Part shown: in pieces, positions 25,523 to 32,177 of the stretch
Layout of the letters: each line of letters starts with the position of its first letter
Position numbering within the stretch: position 1 is the stretch's first letter
Translations under genes and position numbers: made by a program
Assembly (NCBI GenBank): GCA_022773025.1
Contig: JALEZF010000059.1
Span: 1 to 32,177 of the forward strand
Direction of reading: 5' to 3'
Length of the DNA: 32,177 nt
Source: Clostridium sp.
GTDB taxonomy: Bacteria; Bacillota; Clostridia; Clostridiales; Clostridiaceae
The notes under the pieces: generated by a model
Databases searched by the model: none
What the model saw: only the letters and a program-made list of their open reading frames with translations
Told to the model about the DNA's origin: nothing

Positions 25523-25562
25523 AAAAAACGCTGTGCCTTAGAAAAAGGCACAGCATTTTTTT
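25523..25562. terminator. Bidirectional terminator after the amino acid ABC operon
   Basis: GCTGTGCCTT (25530-25539) pairs with AAGGCACAGC (25545-25554), with A/T runs on both sides. It ends the minus-strand ABC operon and anything coming from the HxlR side. Confidence 0.9.
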
Positions 25563-26283
25563 AAAGTACTTTGCTCAAGAATTCTTTAGCTCTTTCATTT
25601 TTAGGTGCTGAGAAGAATTCCATTGGGGCATCATCTTCTAGAACTTTTCCTTCATCCATGAAGAGGACTCTATCTCCAACCTCTTTTGCAAATCCCATTT
25701 CATGGGTTACAACTATCATGGTCATACCTTCTTTTGCAAGGTCCTTCATAACATTTAGAACTTCACCAACCATCTCTGGATCTAGAGCAGAGGTTGGTTC
25801 GTCAAATAACATTACATCAGGTTCCATGGCAAGAGCTCTAGCTATAGCTATTCTTTGTTTTTGTCCACCCGAAAGCTGTGAAGGATAAGCCAGAGCTTTA
25901 TCCTCAAGTCCGATTTTCTTTAAAAGCTTAAAAGCTATTTCCTCAGCTTCCTTTTGGGATTTGTTATTAACCTTCATAGGTGCAAGAGTTATATTTTGAA
26001 GTATGGTCTTGTGTGGAAACAAGTTAAAGCTTTGAAAAACCATACCCATTTTTTGTCTTAGTTTATCTATGTTCGTTTTCTTATCTGTAAGGTTATTTCC
26101 TTCAAACTCTATGGTACCAGAAGTAGGTGTTTCAAGGAGATTGAGACATCTTAAAAATGTACTTTTACCTGAGCCAGAAGGACCTACAACAACAACAACT
26201 TCTCCCTTTGAGATAGTAAGGTCAATTCCTTTTAATACATTAACTTTTCCAAAGTTTTTTTCTAAATTACATACCTTGATCAT
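25561..26283 (-). CDS. glnQ: Polar amino acid ABC transporter, ATP-binding protein (GlnQ family)
   Basis: This 240-residue cytoplasmic ATPase powers amino acid import. All motifs are present: Walker [17 protein letters not shown]-loop [10 protein letters not shown], signature [15 protein letters not shown], Walker [15 protein letters not shown] and H-loop VTHEMGFA. It is the last gene of a three-gene operon (binding lipoprotein, permease, ATPase) and overlaps the end of the permease gene by 17 bases. The gene symbol reflects the family; the actual substrate could be another polar amino acid. Confidence 0.95.
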   Translation of the reverse strand: MIKVCNLEKNFGKVNVLKGIDLTISKGEVVVVVGPSGSGKSTFLRCLNLLETPTSGTIEFEGNNLTDKKTNIDKLRQKMGMVFQSFNLFPHKTILQNITLAPMKVNNKSQKEAEEIAFKLLKKIGLEDKALAYPSQLSGGQKQRIAIARALAMEPDVMLFDEPTSALDPEMVGEVLNVMKDLAKEGMTMIVVTHEMGFAKEVGDRVLFMDEGKVLEDDAPMEFFSAPKNERAKEFLSKVL

Positions 26284-26926
26284 AAGCTTTCATTCTCCTT
26301 TCTAGTAAACCAAGTAGTTTGGATAATGTAAATGTCATAATGAAGTAGATGAATGCTGCAACTAAAAGAGGTTCAAATGGTCTAAAGATATTTCCTCTAA
26401 CTATATTTGCATTGTACATCAAATCATGAAGACCTATCATTGATACGATTGAAGATTCCTTGATAACAACTATAAATTCATTTCCAAGAGCAGGTAAGAT
26501 ATTCTTAAATGCTTGAGGAATTATGATGTGAAACATAGCTTGTCCATAGCCCATTCCTAGAGATCTAGAAGCTTCCATTTGTCCCTTATCAACAGCTTGA
26601 ATACCAGCACGGATTATTTCTGCAACATAAGCACCGCTGTTTATTGAAAGGGCAAGGATACCAGCTGTCATATCAGGTAGTTCAATACCGATGGATGGCA
26701 AGCTGTAGTATATTATAAATATTTGTACTAGCATAGGAGTTCCTCTTATGAACTCTACGTAAATTGCTGAGATTGTCTTTAATATTTTACTTGTAGATAA
26801 TCTCATAAGAGATAATAACAAGCCAATTATTGACCCAAATAATACTGTGAAGAATGCTAATATTAAAGTAAGTTTTGCTCCTTCAAGAAAGAAGGGAGCG
26901 TATTGAGACAAAAATGAAAAGTCCAT
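26267..26926 (-). CDS. Polar amino acid ABC transporter permease (HisM/GlnP family)
   Basis: This 219-residue integral membrane subunit has about five membrane segments and the EAA-type coupling loop ([23 protein letters not shown]) that contacts the ATPase. The N-terminal [19 protein letters not shown] and the [16 protein letters not shown] stretch are typical of HisM/GlnP/ArtQ permeases. Only one permease gene is present, so the transporter probably uses a homodimer. It lies 30 bases after the binding-protein gene and overlaps the ATPase gene. AGGAGGATTTTT supplies the ribosome binding site. Confidence 0.95.
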   Translation of the reverse strand: MDFSFLSQYAPFFLEGAKLTLILAFFTVLFGSIIGLLLSLMRLSTSKILKTISAIYVEFIRGTPMLVQIFIIYYSLPSIGIELPDMTAGILALSINSGAYVAEIIRAGIQAVDKGQMEASRSLGMGYGQAMFHIIIPQAFKNILPALGNEFIVVIKESSIVSMIGLHDLMYNANIVRGNIFRPFEPLLVAAFIYFIMTFTLSKLLGLLERRMKAYDQGM

Positions 26927-26956
26927 AAAAATCCTCCTAGCTATTAATTACAAAAT

Positions 26957-27781
26957 TTATTTATTCATTATCTTCTTTGCATTTTCTATAAATTTATCGA
27001 TAGAACCATCTTCTACAAGTCTCTTAATTGTCTTATTCACTTGCTCAGTAAGGTCTGAATTGCCTTTCTTTATTGCAACGGCACATCCTCCATCACTAAG
27101 GTCTTTTAATTCAAATGGAACTACAGCAAGTCCTTCGTTATTTTTAACGTAAGCTTCAGCAACAACACTTTCAACAACGATTCCTTCAACTTTTCCAGAT
27201 TGAAGAGCAAGTATTAAATCTGTAACTTTTCCAAGGCCCTTAAGCTTAGCATCTTTTATTTGAGCTTCAGCTATTTGATACTGGATAGTTCCCTTTTGTG
27301 CTCCAATTTCTTTTCCGTATAATGATTCAGCAGTTGTATACTTGTCCTTATCTGCTTCTCTAACGATAACTGTTTGAGGTGCCTTGAAGTATATATCTGA
27401 GAAATCCATATTCTTTCTTCTTTCATCAGTAGGGTTTACGCTGGCGATACCCATATCTACTTTTCCTGCAGGTATAGAATTAAGAACTGCATCAAAGTCC
27501 ATGTCATTTATTTCAAGTTCAACACCTAAGTCTTTTGCGATTTCTTTTGCAATGTCCATTTCAAATCCAACAATTTTATCTTCGCCATCTATTGTTGCAT
27601 GGAATTCATATGGTGGATAGTCAGCAGAAGTTCCTACAACTAACTTCCCAGCCTTCTTAATCTTGTCCACTGCTGATTCAGCATTTGAAGCGTCAGCTTT
27701 CTTTCCACAAGCCGCTAGTCCCAAAGCTAAACTACAAACTAAAGTAATTGATACTATATTTTTTAATAATGCCTTTTTCAT
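26957..27781 (-). CDS. Polar amino acid-binding lipoprotein of the ABC importer
   Basis: This 274-residue extracytoplasmic solute-binding protein (SBP family 3) begins with a lipoprotein signal: basic MKKALLK, a hydrophobic core, and lipobox LAAC with the acylated Cys25. The mature part has the family signatures LVVGTSADYPPYEF, GFEMDIAKEIAKDLG, GKVDMGIASVNPTDERRKNMDFS and GKEIGAQKGTIQYQIAE. The PTDERR stretch contacts the ligand alpha-carboxylate in relatives. Arginine, glutamine or another polar amino acid is likely, and the exact ligand is unknown. Start ATG 27781 is chosen over upstream ATG 27826 because GGGGGAAA lies directly before it and the signal peptide starts there. Confidence 0.94.
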   Translation of the reverse strand: MKKALLKNIVSITLVCSLALGLAACGKKADASNAESAVDKIKKAGKLVVGTSADYPPYEFHATIDGEDKIVGFEMDIAKEIAKDLGVELEINDMDFDAVLNSIPAGKVDMGIASVNPTDERRKNMDFSDIYFKAPQTVIVREADKDKYTTAESLYGKEIGAQKGTIQYQIAEAQIKDAKLKGLGKVTDLILALQSGKVEGIVVESVVAEAYVKNNEGLAVVPFELKDLSDGGCAVAIKKGNSDLTEQVNKTIKRLVEDGSIDKFIENAKKIMNK

Positions 27782-27817
27782 ATTTATTTCCCCCTGGCTA
27801 TTTATTCTATGTGCATA

Positions 27818-27847
27818 ATTATACACTAATATCTAATAATTATGCAA
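27818..27847 (-). promoter_or_regulatory. Promoter of the amino acid ABC operon
   Basis: On the minus strand TTGCAT (27842-27847) and a perfect TATAAT (27818-27823) are separated by 18 bases, about 37 bases before the lipoprotein start codon. Confidence 0.6.
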
Positions 27848-28063
27848 TACTTTCTTGAAGAAATTAATAAATATGCGAAAAATAAAGAAAATACCCAGAA
27901 AAACTGTATCAAATATTAATGATAACGTATAACATGTATGGATGAAATGAATATTTAATAATTTTTATATGTATATAATTCATAATAAAATATTAAAAAT
28001 ATCTACAATGTAATTATTAATAAATTAAGTTGTGTATAATTAATTGGTAAGGAGCTGAAAGTA

Positions 28064-28399
28064 ATGCCTATTAAAAATATTACCCAAATTGAAATTATAA
28101 ATATTGATAAAACATTGAGACTTAGAAAATTTGACTACAAATATGATTTTGCATTACGGTGGTATCAAGATGAAGGATTAGTACATTTAGTTGATGGTCC
28201 CTATAGTGAAGTTTATACATTAGAAAAACTTAAAAGAATGTATGAGTATTTAAATAGCAAAGGTGAACTTTACTTTATTGAAATAAGAGAAAATGAAGAT
28301 TTTGTGCCTATAGGAGATGTAACGCTTTGGGAAGATGATATGCCTATAGTTATAGGAGATAAAAATATCAAAGACGAGGAATTGGAAAAAAAGTTATAG
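28064..28399 (+). pseudogene. GNAT acetyltransferase, N-terminal half only
   Basis: The 111-residue frame has TLRLRKFDYKYDFALRWYQD, then YLNSKGELYFIEI and PIGDVTLWEDDMPIVIGDKN. This is the N-terminal half of a GNAT N-acetyltransferase up to the strand before the acetyl-CoA binding loop. At that point relatives continue with a Y-R-G-K-G-I-G-type loop; here the frame runs into KDEELEKKL and stops. Without the acetyl-CoA site the product cannot be a working acetyltransferase. The start has a normal AAGGAG, so the fragment may still be translated. Confidence 0.72.
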
Positions 28400-28465
28400 T
28401 CTTAATCTAAATTAGAATATTGTCATAATAGATTTTGCAAATACGAGAAATGGAGGACTAAATTA

Positions 28466-28918
28466 ATGAAGAAATTTTTAAAAGAACATTATAAAATCAT
28501 TTTGGTATTAGCATGGATGCTTATAATATTTCTATTTTCTGCAACTCCAGGAGAGGAATCTTCAAAGCAGAGTCAGTTAGTAATAGAGATTTTAACAGCG
28601 TTAGGTATAAATATAGAAGGAACTTTCGGGGAACTAGCTAGCTTTGTAGTGAGAAAGAGTGCACATATGTCAGAGTACTTCATATTATGTGCTTTAATAT
28701 ATAATGCGTTTAAAGACAAGTTCAATGGTTTTAAAACATACTTGTGCCCATTAGTATTAAGCTTCTTGTACGCATGTACCGATGAGTTTCATCAATACTT
28801 TGTGCCAGGAAGAGCTGCTGCATTTAAAGATGTAATGATAGATACTACAGGGGCAACAATATTTGTTCTAGGACTGTTTATAGTTAAAGGCGTAAAAAAG
28901 AAGAGTGAAAATAGTTAA
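28466..28918 (+). CDS. VanZ-like membrane protein
   Basis: This 150-residue protein has four membrane segments and the VanZ-family motifs [25 protein letters not shown] and [29 protein letters not shown]. VanZ proteins are linked to teicoplanin resistance and other envelope effects, but the biochemical role is unresolved. There is no other van gene here, so antibiotic resistance should not be assumed. AATGGAGG supplies the ribosome binding site. The gene sits between fragments of two different GNAT genes. Confidence 0.9.
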   Translation: MKKFLKEHYKIILVLAWMLIIFLFSATPGEESSKQSQLVIEILTALGINIEGTFGELASFVVRKSAHMSEYFILCALIYNAFKDKFNGFKTYLCPLVLSFLYACTDEFHQYFVPGRAAAFKDVMIDTTGATIFVLGLFIVKGVKKKSENS

Positions 28919-28919
28919 A

Positions 28920-29220
28920 AGTAGTTACTAATGAAGGATGCGGAATATATGAACTAAAAAACATAGCAACCTATGAGAAATATCAAGGACAAGGTTATGG
29001 AAAGAAACTTATAGAGTATATAGTTGAATATTATAAAGAAAAAGCTAAAGTCATATTTGTAGGCACAGGTGACAGCGTAGCTACTATATCCTTCTATCAG
29101 CAATGTGGCTTTAAAAAATCTCATATTGTTAAGAACTTTTTTATAGATAACTATGATCACCCAATTTTTGAAGAAGGAAAACAGCTGGTGGACATGATTT
29201 ACCTAACACGACATGTGTAA
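28920..29220 (+). pseudogene. GNAT acetyltransferase, C-terminal half only
   Basis: Directly after the VanZ-like gene an open frame without start codon or ribosome binding site encodes the C-terminal half of a GNAT protein: [20 protein letters not shown] (acetyl-CoA loop QGQGYG), [12 protein letters not shown] and [20 protein letters not shown]. It ends in TAA at 29218-29220. The N-terminal half is gone, presumably deleted up to the VanZ stop. It belongs to a different GNAT subfamily from the half-gene at 28064-28399, so the two are not one split gene. Confidence 0.82.
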
Positions 29221-29224
29221 AATA

Positions 29225-29233
29225 TGGTATAAT
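29225..29233 (+). promoter_or_regulatory. Extended -10 promoter of the small membrane protein
   Basis: TGGTATAAT is an extended -10 element about 35 bases before the start codon. No good -35 box is seen, as is common for this promoter type. Confidence 0.45.
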
Positions 29234-29265
29234 GGGATATATAATATTGTAAGGGAGATTTATCT

Positions 29266-29529
29266 ATGAAAATAAATTTTGATAGTCCTAGATTTACATT
29301 CTTTATTAGAATAATTGGCGGCATCATTTTAATACTTATTGGAATAGATATAGTTTTTTTTAGACATCAATATATCACTGAAACAGTTTTTGGAAGTGGA
29401 CCGGCAGCAATTATTGCTGTTCTAATGGTCCAGTATAAAATTGATTATAGTAAGAAATCCTTTAAAGAAAGGTTATTAATTATGATATCAATTTTGATTT
29501 TAAGTTCAATTTTATATTGTTTTTGGTGA
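29266..29529 (+). CDS. Small hydrophobic protein of unknown function
   Basis: This 87-residue protein has three hydrophobic segments (about 12-32, 42-52 and 70-86), a short charged loop (QYKIDYSKKSFKERL) and no recognised domain. The start ATG follows AAGGGAG and is preceded by an extended -10 promoter. It stands alone. Confidence 0.65.
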   Translation: MKINFDSPRFTFFIRIIGGIILILIGIDIVFFRHQYITETVFGSGPAAIIAVLMVQYKIDYSKKSFKERLLIMISILILSSILYCFW

Positions 29530-29581
29530 AAAATTATATAGATAAGAAATATAAAGAGAGTAGATAAATTTAAAATGGAAC

Positions 29582-29628
29582 CTATAGTGTAGACACTTGA
29601 AAAGGAATCTATTACTATAGTTTTTTTT
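29582..29628 (+). terminator. Hairpin with T8 run after the small membrane protein
   Basis: CTATAGT and TAGA on the left pair with TCTA and ACTATAG (29614-29620) on the right, followed by eight T residues. The stem is AT-rich and the loop is long, so the call is moderate. Confidence 0.5.
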
Positions 29629-29775
29629 GTACAATACAGAAATCAGCTTTTACTTTCATAATACATTCTTTTTAAAATGTCCTTGACTCAGGTTCTATTT
29701 TATTGTACAAATTAGTCTACTCTTTTTTTGAAGTTCTAAATTTATAAAATCATATCTTAATATATTTTCTGCTTA

Positions 29776-29810
29776 ACTTTTCACTATTCACTACGTAACT
29801 CTTAACTAAA
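29776..29810. repeat. Dispersed 35-bp intergenic repeat, copy B
   Basis: It matches copy A (940-974) at 32 of 35 positions and lies about 55 bases past the 3' end of cls. Confidence 0.6.
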
Positions 29811-29865
29811 CTAAAAATTAACCTAAATTTTTAAATTACATGCACACCTCAGGTCTTTATTCTCG

Positions 29866-31302
29866 CTATAAAATAGCTGAGAAAATCCTAGCTATGCTTT
29901 CTATCATTTGCTGCAACTTATTTGATGAATGAAATTCTTCGGAAGTCATAGGACGACTATTTTCCAAATCCATAAAAAAATCATTATCTAAAAGTTTCGT
30001 TGTTTCAGTATCATATATTATTGAGTTAATTTCATAGTTAAGTTCATAACTTCTGATGTCCATATTAGCGGTGCCGAGAGAGGATACAATTCCATCTACC
30101 GTTATAGTTTTACTATGAAGGAAACCAGAATTTTTGTAACCATAAACTTCAGCACCACAATCCACAAGTTCTGCCAAATAAGTTTTTGAAGCGAGAAACA
30201 CTGTAAGATGATCAGGAACTGATGGAACTATAAGTTTAATATTTACTCCACTTAGAGCTGCAACTTTAAGTGCTTCAATTATGCTCTCAGGAGGTACGAA
30301 GTAAGGAGTCTCTATATAAATATGATCTTTTGCAAGATAAATAAGTTTTAAGACAGACTGCATTATAGAGGAATAAGGAGAATTAGGTCCGCTTACGGCA
30401 AGCTGCATAGTGCTACTACCGCAATTCTTCGGCATAGGAAAATATTTTTCAAAGTCACTTTCATAAAAGCTGTAGTCTTTATTAGCATCCTCTATAGTTA
30501 AAAAGTCATCAAGGAATACGGCTTGGAGTCCAAGGACTCCTTCACCACGGATCATCATGTGAGTATCTCTCCAATAACCTAGTTTACCTTTATTAAGGTA
30601 TTCGTCACCTATATTAATTCCTCCTAAAAATCCTACCTTTCCATCAATAATTACGATTTTTCTATGATTTCTATAATTGATTTGAGTATTTATATGTTTC
30701 AATATAGGTGCCAGAAAGTAAGAGTATACAGCAACTATAACTCCATTTTCACGAAGTTCATTTACATAAGACTTAGGAAGCTTTATAGAGCCAACCTTAT
30801 CTATAATGAAACGAACCTTTACACCTTCCTTTGCCTTAAGTATCAAGATATCTTTTATTTCTCTACCAATATCATCATCTTTTACGATATAATATTCTAA
30901 ATGAATGTGGTGAGTAGCTTTCATAAGTTCGGCTTTAAGCTTATCAAACTTTTCAACACCATTATTAAAAATTGATATTTCATTATTTAAAAATACAGGA
31001 CTTTCGCTAGTATTAGCAATGAGGGTCATAAGTGTTTTAAAGTCATTATCCTCAGATTTCTTAAGAACTGGCTCAAGTAGCACTTTCATATCACGAGAAA
31101 GACCTTTATTTAAGGTATGAAGCTTCCAATTTCGGCCTAAAAATATATAAAGTATTAAGCCAAGTGGAGGAAAAACTATAAATATCAAAAGCCAGGCTAG
31201 GGTTTTTTCAGGTCTCTTTCGCTCTAAAAGTATTATGCTGACGAGAACACAAATATTTATTATCCAAAGGGAATAGAAAAAACTTTGAATTGATAAATTC
31301 AT
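29866..31302 (-). CDS. cls: Cardiolipin synthase (two-PLD-domain type)
   Basis: This 478-residue membrane enzyme condenses two phosphatidylglycerol molecules into cardiolipin. Two N-terminal membrane segments (about 5-25 and 34-55; ERKRPEKTLAWLLIFIVFPPLG) are followed by two HKD motifs: His213-x-Lys215-x4-Asp220 (HRKIVIID) and His396-x-Lys398-x4-Asp403 (HSKTITVD). Each has the usual G-(G/T)-x-N continuation. Length and architecture are normal. ATG 31302 gives the standard family N-terminus but lacks a ribosome binding site. A 17-codon frame (31307-31360, minus) ends 4 bases before it and could couple translation. Confidence 0.94.
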   Translation of the reverse strand: MNLSIQSFFYSLWIINICVLVSIILLERKRPEKTLAWLLIFIVFPPLGLILYIFLGRNWKLHTLNKGLSRDMKVLLEPVLKKSEDNDFKTLMTLIANTSESPVFLNNEISIFNNGVEKFDKLKAELMKATHHIHLEYYIVKDDDIGREIKDILILKAKEGVKVRFIIDKVGSIKLPKSYVNELRENGVIVAVYSYFLAPILKHINTQINYRNHRKIVIIDGKVGFLGGINIGDEYLNKGKLGYWRDTHMMIRGEGVLGLQAVFLDDFLTIEDANKDYSFYESDFEKYFPMPKNCGSSTMQLAVSGPNSPYSSIMQSVLKLIYLAKDHIYIETPYFVPPESIIEALKVAALSGVNIKLIVPSVPDHLTVFLASKTYLAELVDCGAEVYGYKNSGFLHSKTITVDGIVSSLGTANMDIRSYELNYEINSIIYDTETTKLLDNDFFMDLENSRPMTSEEFHSSNKLQQMIESIARIFSAIL

Positions 31303-31306
31303 AATT

Positions 31307-31360
31307 TTAAGGATTAAAACACTCCAAAAGATTTTGGAATGATATAAAATCCCTTTTCAC
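31307..31360 (-). CDS. Candidate 17-codon upstream frame coupled to cls
   Basis: On the minus strand GTG 31360 opens a 17-codon frame (VKRDFISFQNLLECFNP). AGAAAGG lies just upstream, with a short 3-base spacing. It stops with TAA 4 bases before the cls ATG, which has no ribosome binding site of its own. Ribosomes ending here could reinitiate at cls. The evidence is positional only. Confidence 0.25.
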   Translation of the reverse strand: MKRDFISFQNLLECFNP

Positions 31361-31496
31361 CTGCCTTTCTTATGACTTTTTTATATGTAAGGGATAAAAT
31401 TTCTTAATTAATATAATAATATATTATAAATATAAAATGTACATGGAGATATAATTTTAAACATAATATTTAATTTATAATGTTAGGGGTGATTTC

Positions 31497-31790
31497 ATGT
31501 TTTGTAAAAAGAAAAACAATTCAATGGTTATAGGTGCTGTTACAGGCCTTGGAGTTTTTGTAGCTGCTACAGCTATAGCCTTTAAGGTAAGTAGCATGAT
31601 AAAGGATAAGATGGCATCAGAATTTGATAATTATTATTGTTCATATGAGGACGATGATGACAATGGTGAAAATATCTATATATATGAAGAGGAGCCTGTA
31701 GAGAATAGATATCAAGATACATTAATCCATAGAAGAGACAGAGTAAATAAGAGAAGGCCCTCAGGAATAAGAGGAGAAAAGTATTTCTAA
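31497..31790 (+). CDS. Small anchored protein of unknown function
   Basis: This 97-residue protein begins FCKKKNNSM, continues with a Gly/Ala-rich membrane segment (about 11-28; IGAVTGLGVFVAATAIAF) and has a highly charged tail: an acidic stretch (SYEDDDDNGE) followed by a basic end (RRDRVNKRRPSG). The N-terminal glycine-rich helix resembles YtxH-type small anchored proteins, but I cannot assign a family. ATG 31497 follows GGGGTGATT. It is a single gene with a terminator. Confidence 0.7.
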   Translation: MFCKKKNNSMVIGAVTGLGVFVAATAIAFKVSSMIKDKMASEFDNYYCSYEDDDDNGENIYIYEEEPVENRYQDTLIHRRDRVNKRRPSGIRGEKYF

Positions 31791-31812
31791 AATATATTTT
31801 TGAGTAAATTTT

Positions 31813-31848
31813 AAGAACCGTAATATGAAAAGTTACGGTTCTTTTATT
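31813..31848 (+). terminator. Terminator after the small anchored protein
   Basis: AAGAACCGTAA (31813-31823) pairs perfectly with TTACGGTTCTT (31833-31843), followed by a T-rich tail. Confidence 0.9.
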
Positions 31849-31961
31849 TATGTAAAAGAAAGTTTGATAATTATTAAAATGAATTATTCCTATAAAATCA
31901 GTCATAGCAATGGATTATAGAAAACTATAAAAAGAATGTAAAAAAACTTGTAAAAAAAGTG

Positions 31962-31991
31962 TTGACACCATAAAGGTAAAGATGATATTAT
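31962..31991 (+). promoter_or_regulatory. rRNA operon promoter P1
   Basis: A perfect TTGACA (31962-31967) is followed after 18 bases by TATTAT (31986-31991). A-tracts upstream (about 31930-31960) look like an UP element. The early transcript has a hairpin CTTGTC/GACAAG (31996-32016). Confidence 0.75.
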
Positions 31992-32071
31992 AAATCTTGT
32001 CGCTGATGCAGACAAGCACTGATCGGCAAAAGAATTTAAGTTTTCAATGAAAAAAACTTTGAAAAAAGTTG

Positions 32072-32100
32072 TTGACAAAGAAAAACTTAAATGGTAAACT
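32072..32100 (+). promoter_or_regulatory. rRNA operon promoter P2
   Basis: A perfect TTGACA (32072-32077) and TAAACT (32095-32100) are 17 bases apart. An A-tract UP-like element lies upstream. It is placed 110 bases after P1, the tandem arrangement usual for Bacillota rRNA operons. Confidence 0.82.
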
Positions 32101-32106
32101 AAATGA

Positions 32107-32177
32107 GTCGCTTGAGGGCGACAAGGTCTTTGAAAATTAAACAGAGTAAGAAAAGTAAGTTTAGAAATAAATTTAGA
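32107..32177 (+). other. 5' leader of an rRNA operon (16S gene beyond the edge)
   Basis: The leader starts with a hairpin GTCGC/GCGAC (32107-32122), then a boxA-like element TCTTTGAAAATTAAACAG, as found upstream of Clostridium and Bacillus 16S genes, and an A-rich stretch. boxA recruits the Nus antitermination complex. The 16S rRNA itself is not in the window. Confidence 0.72.

Larger units (their letters stand above)
29530..29865. other. 336-bp intergenic region
   Basis: There is no gene here. It holds a hairpin with a T8 run (29582-29628), the second copy of the dispersed 35-bp repeat (29776-29810) and otherwise AT-rich DNA. The segment from about 29580 (CCTATAGTGTAGACACTTG and onwards) resembles the outer end of IS3-type elements, but no transposase part is present. 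Confidence 0.5.

Noticed and set aside
28466..28918. Glycopeptide resistance determinant
   Set aside because: The VanZ-like gene occurs without vanA/H/X or vanR/S genes; the family is widespread in organisms lacking resistance.
31582..31905. 107-codon minus-strand frame
   Set aside because: It is antisense to the small anchored protein gene, rich in His/Tyr/Cys as expected of a shadow frame, and has no ribosome binding site.

Overview
The window looks like chromosomal DNA of a Clostridium sensu stricto-type Bacillota. It is strongly AT-rich, uses strong GGAGG-type ribosome binding sites with occasional GTG/TTG starts, and has many GC-hairpin/T-run terminators. It also carries a putative spore-coat-type protein, and it ends in a tandem rRNA promoter pair with a boxA-like leader. 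The 16S gene itself would start beyond the right edge. All family names come from recognising motifs by eye; no database search was run.

Layout: (1) 1-1619: the 3' end of an IS30-type transposase, a DUF4362-like anchored protein, and pyroglutamyl peptidase (pcp, minus strand). (2) 1804-4832: a tight operon of three M42-family aminopeptidase genes; the third has lost most of its metal and catalytic residues. (3) 4983-6206: a decayed Cache-GGDEF-EAL (c-di-GMP) gene. (4) 6207-7013: a gene-poor AT-rich stretch with a candidate minus-strand small RNA, a cluster of DnaA boxes and a strong promoter. (5) 7014-9966: a three-gene envelope-type operon (membrane protein, alkaline-phosphatase-superfamily phosphodiesterase, TcaA-like anchored protein). 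(6) 10200-11786: a Cys-rich DUF11 protein, probably a spore coat or exosporium component. (7) 12059-19111: an M20 dipeptidase (PepV type), a Glc-family PTS EIICB, an M29 aminopeptidase and a PRD regulator. (8) 19386-24595: uvsE (3' truncated), mnmA, a fructose-6-phosphate aldolase/transaldolase-like gene, a CPBP membrane protease, a DUF1659/DUF2922 pair and an anchored hypothetical protein. (9) 24665-27781: wrecks of an ABC ATPase and an HxlR regulator, then an intact polar-amino-acid ABC operon. (10) 28064-31790: two GNAT gene fragments around a VanZ-like gene, a small membrane protein, cardiolipin synthase and a small anchored protein. (11) 31962-32177: rRNA promoters and leader.

The dominant physiological theme is peptide and amino acid use: Pcp, three M42 proteins, PepV, M29 and an amino acid ABC importer, together with a PTS and its likely PRD regulator. 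There is also much gene decay (c-di-GMP sensor, ABC ATPase, HxlR, two GNATs, the uvsE tail, IS remnant). The observations most worth following up are the inactive M42 paralogue kept in the operon, the non-oriC DnaA-box cluster next to a promoter, the candidate small RNA, two genes whose best-placed start codon is ATA, the Cys-rich DUF11/SPOCS-like protein, and uvsE running into a terminator with loss of a metal ligand.
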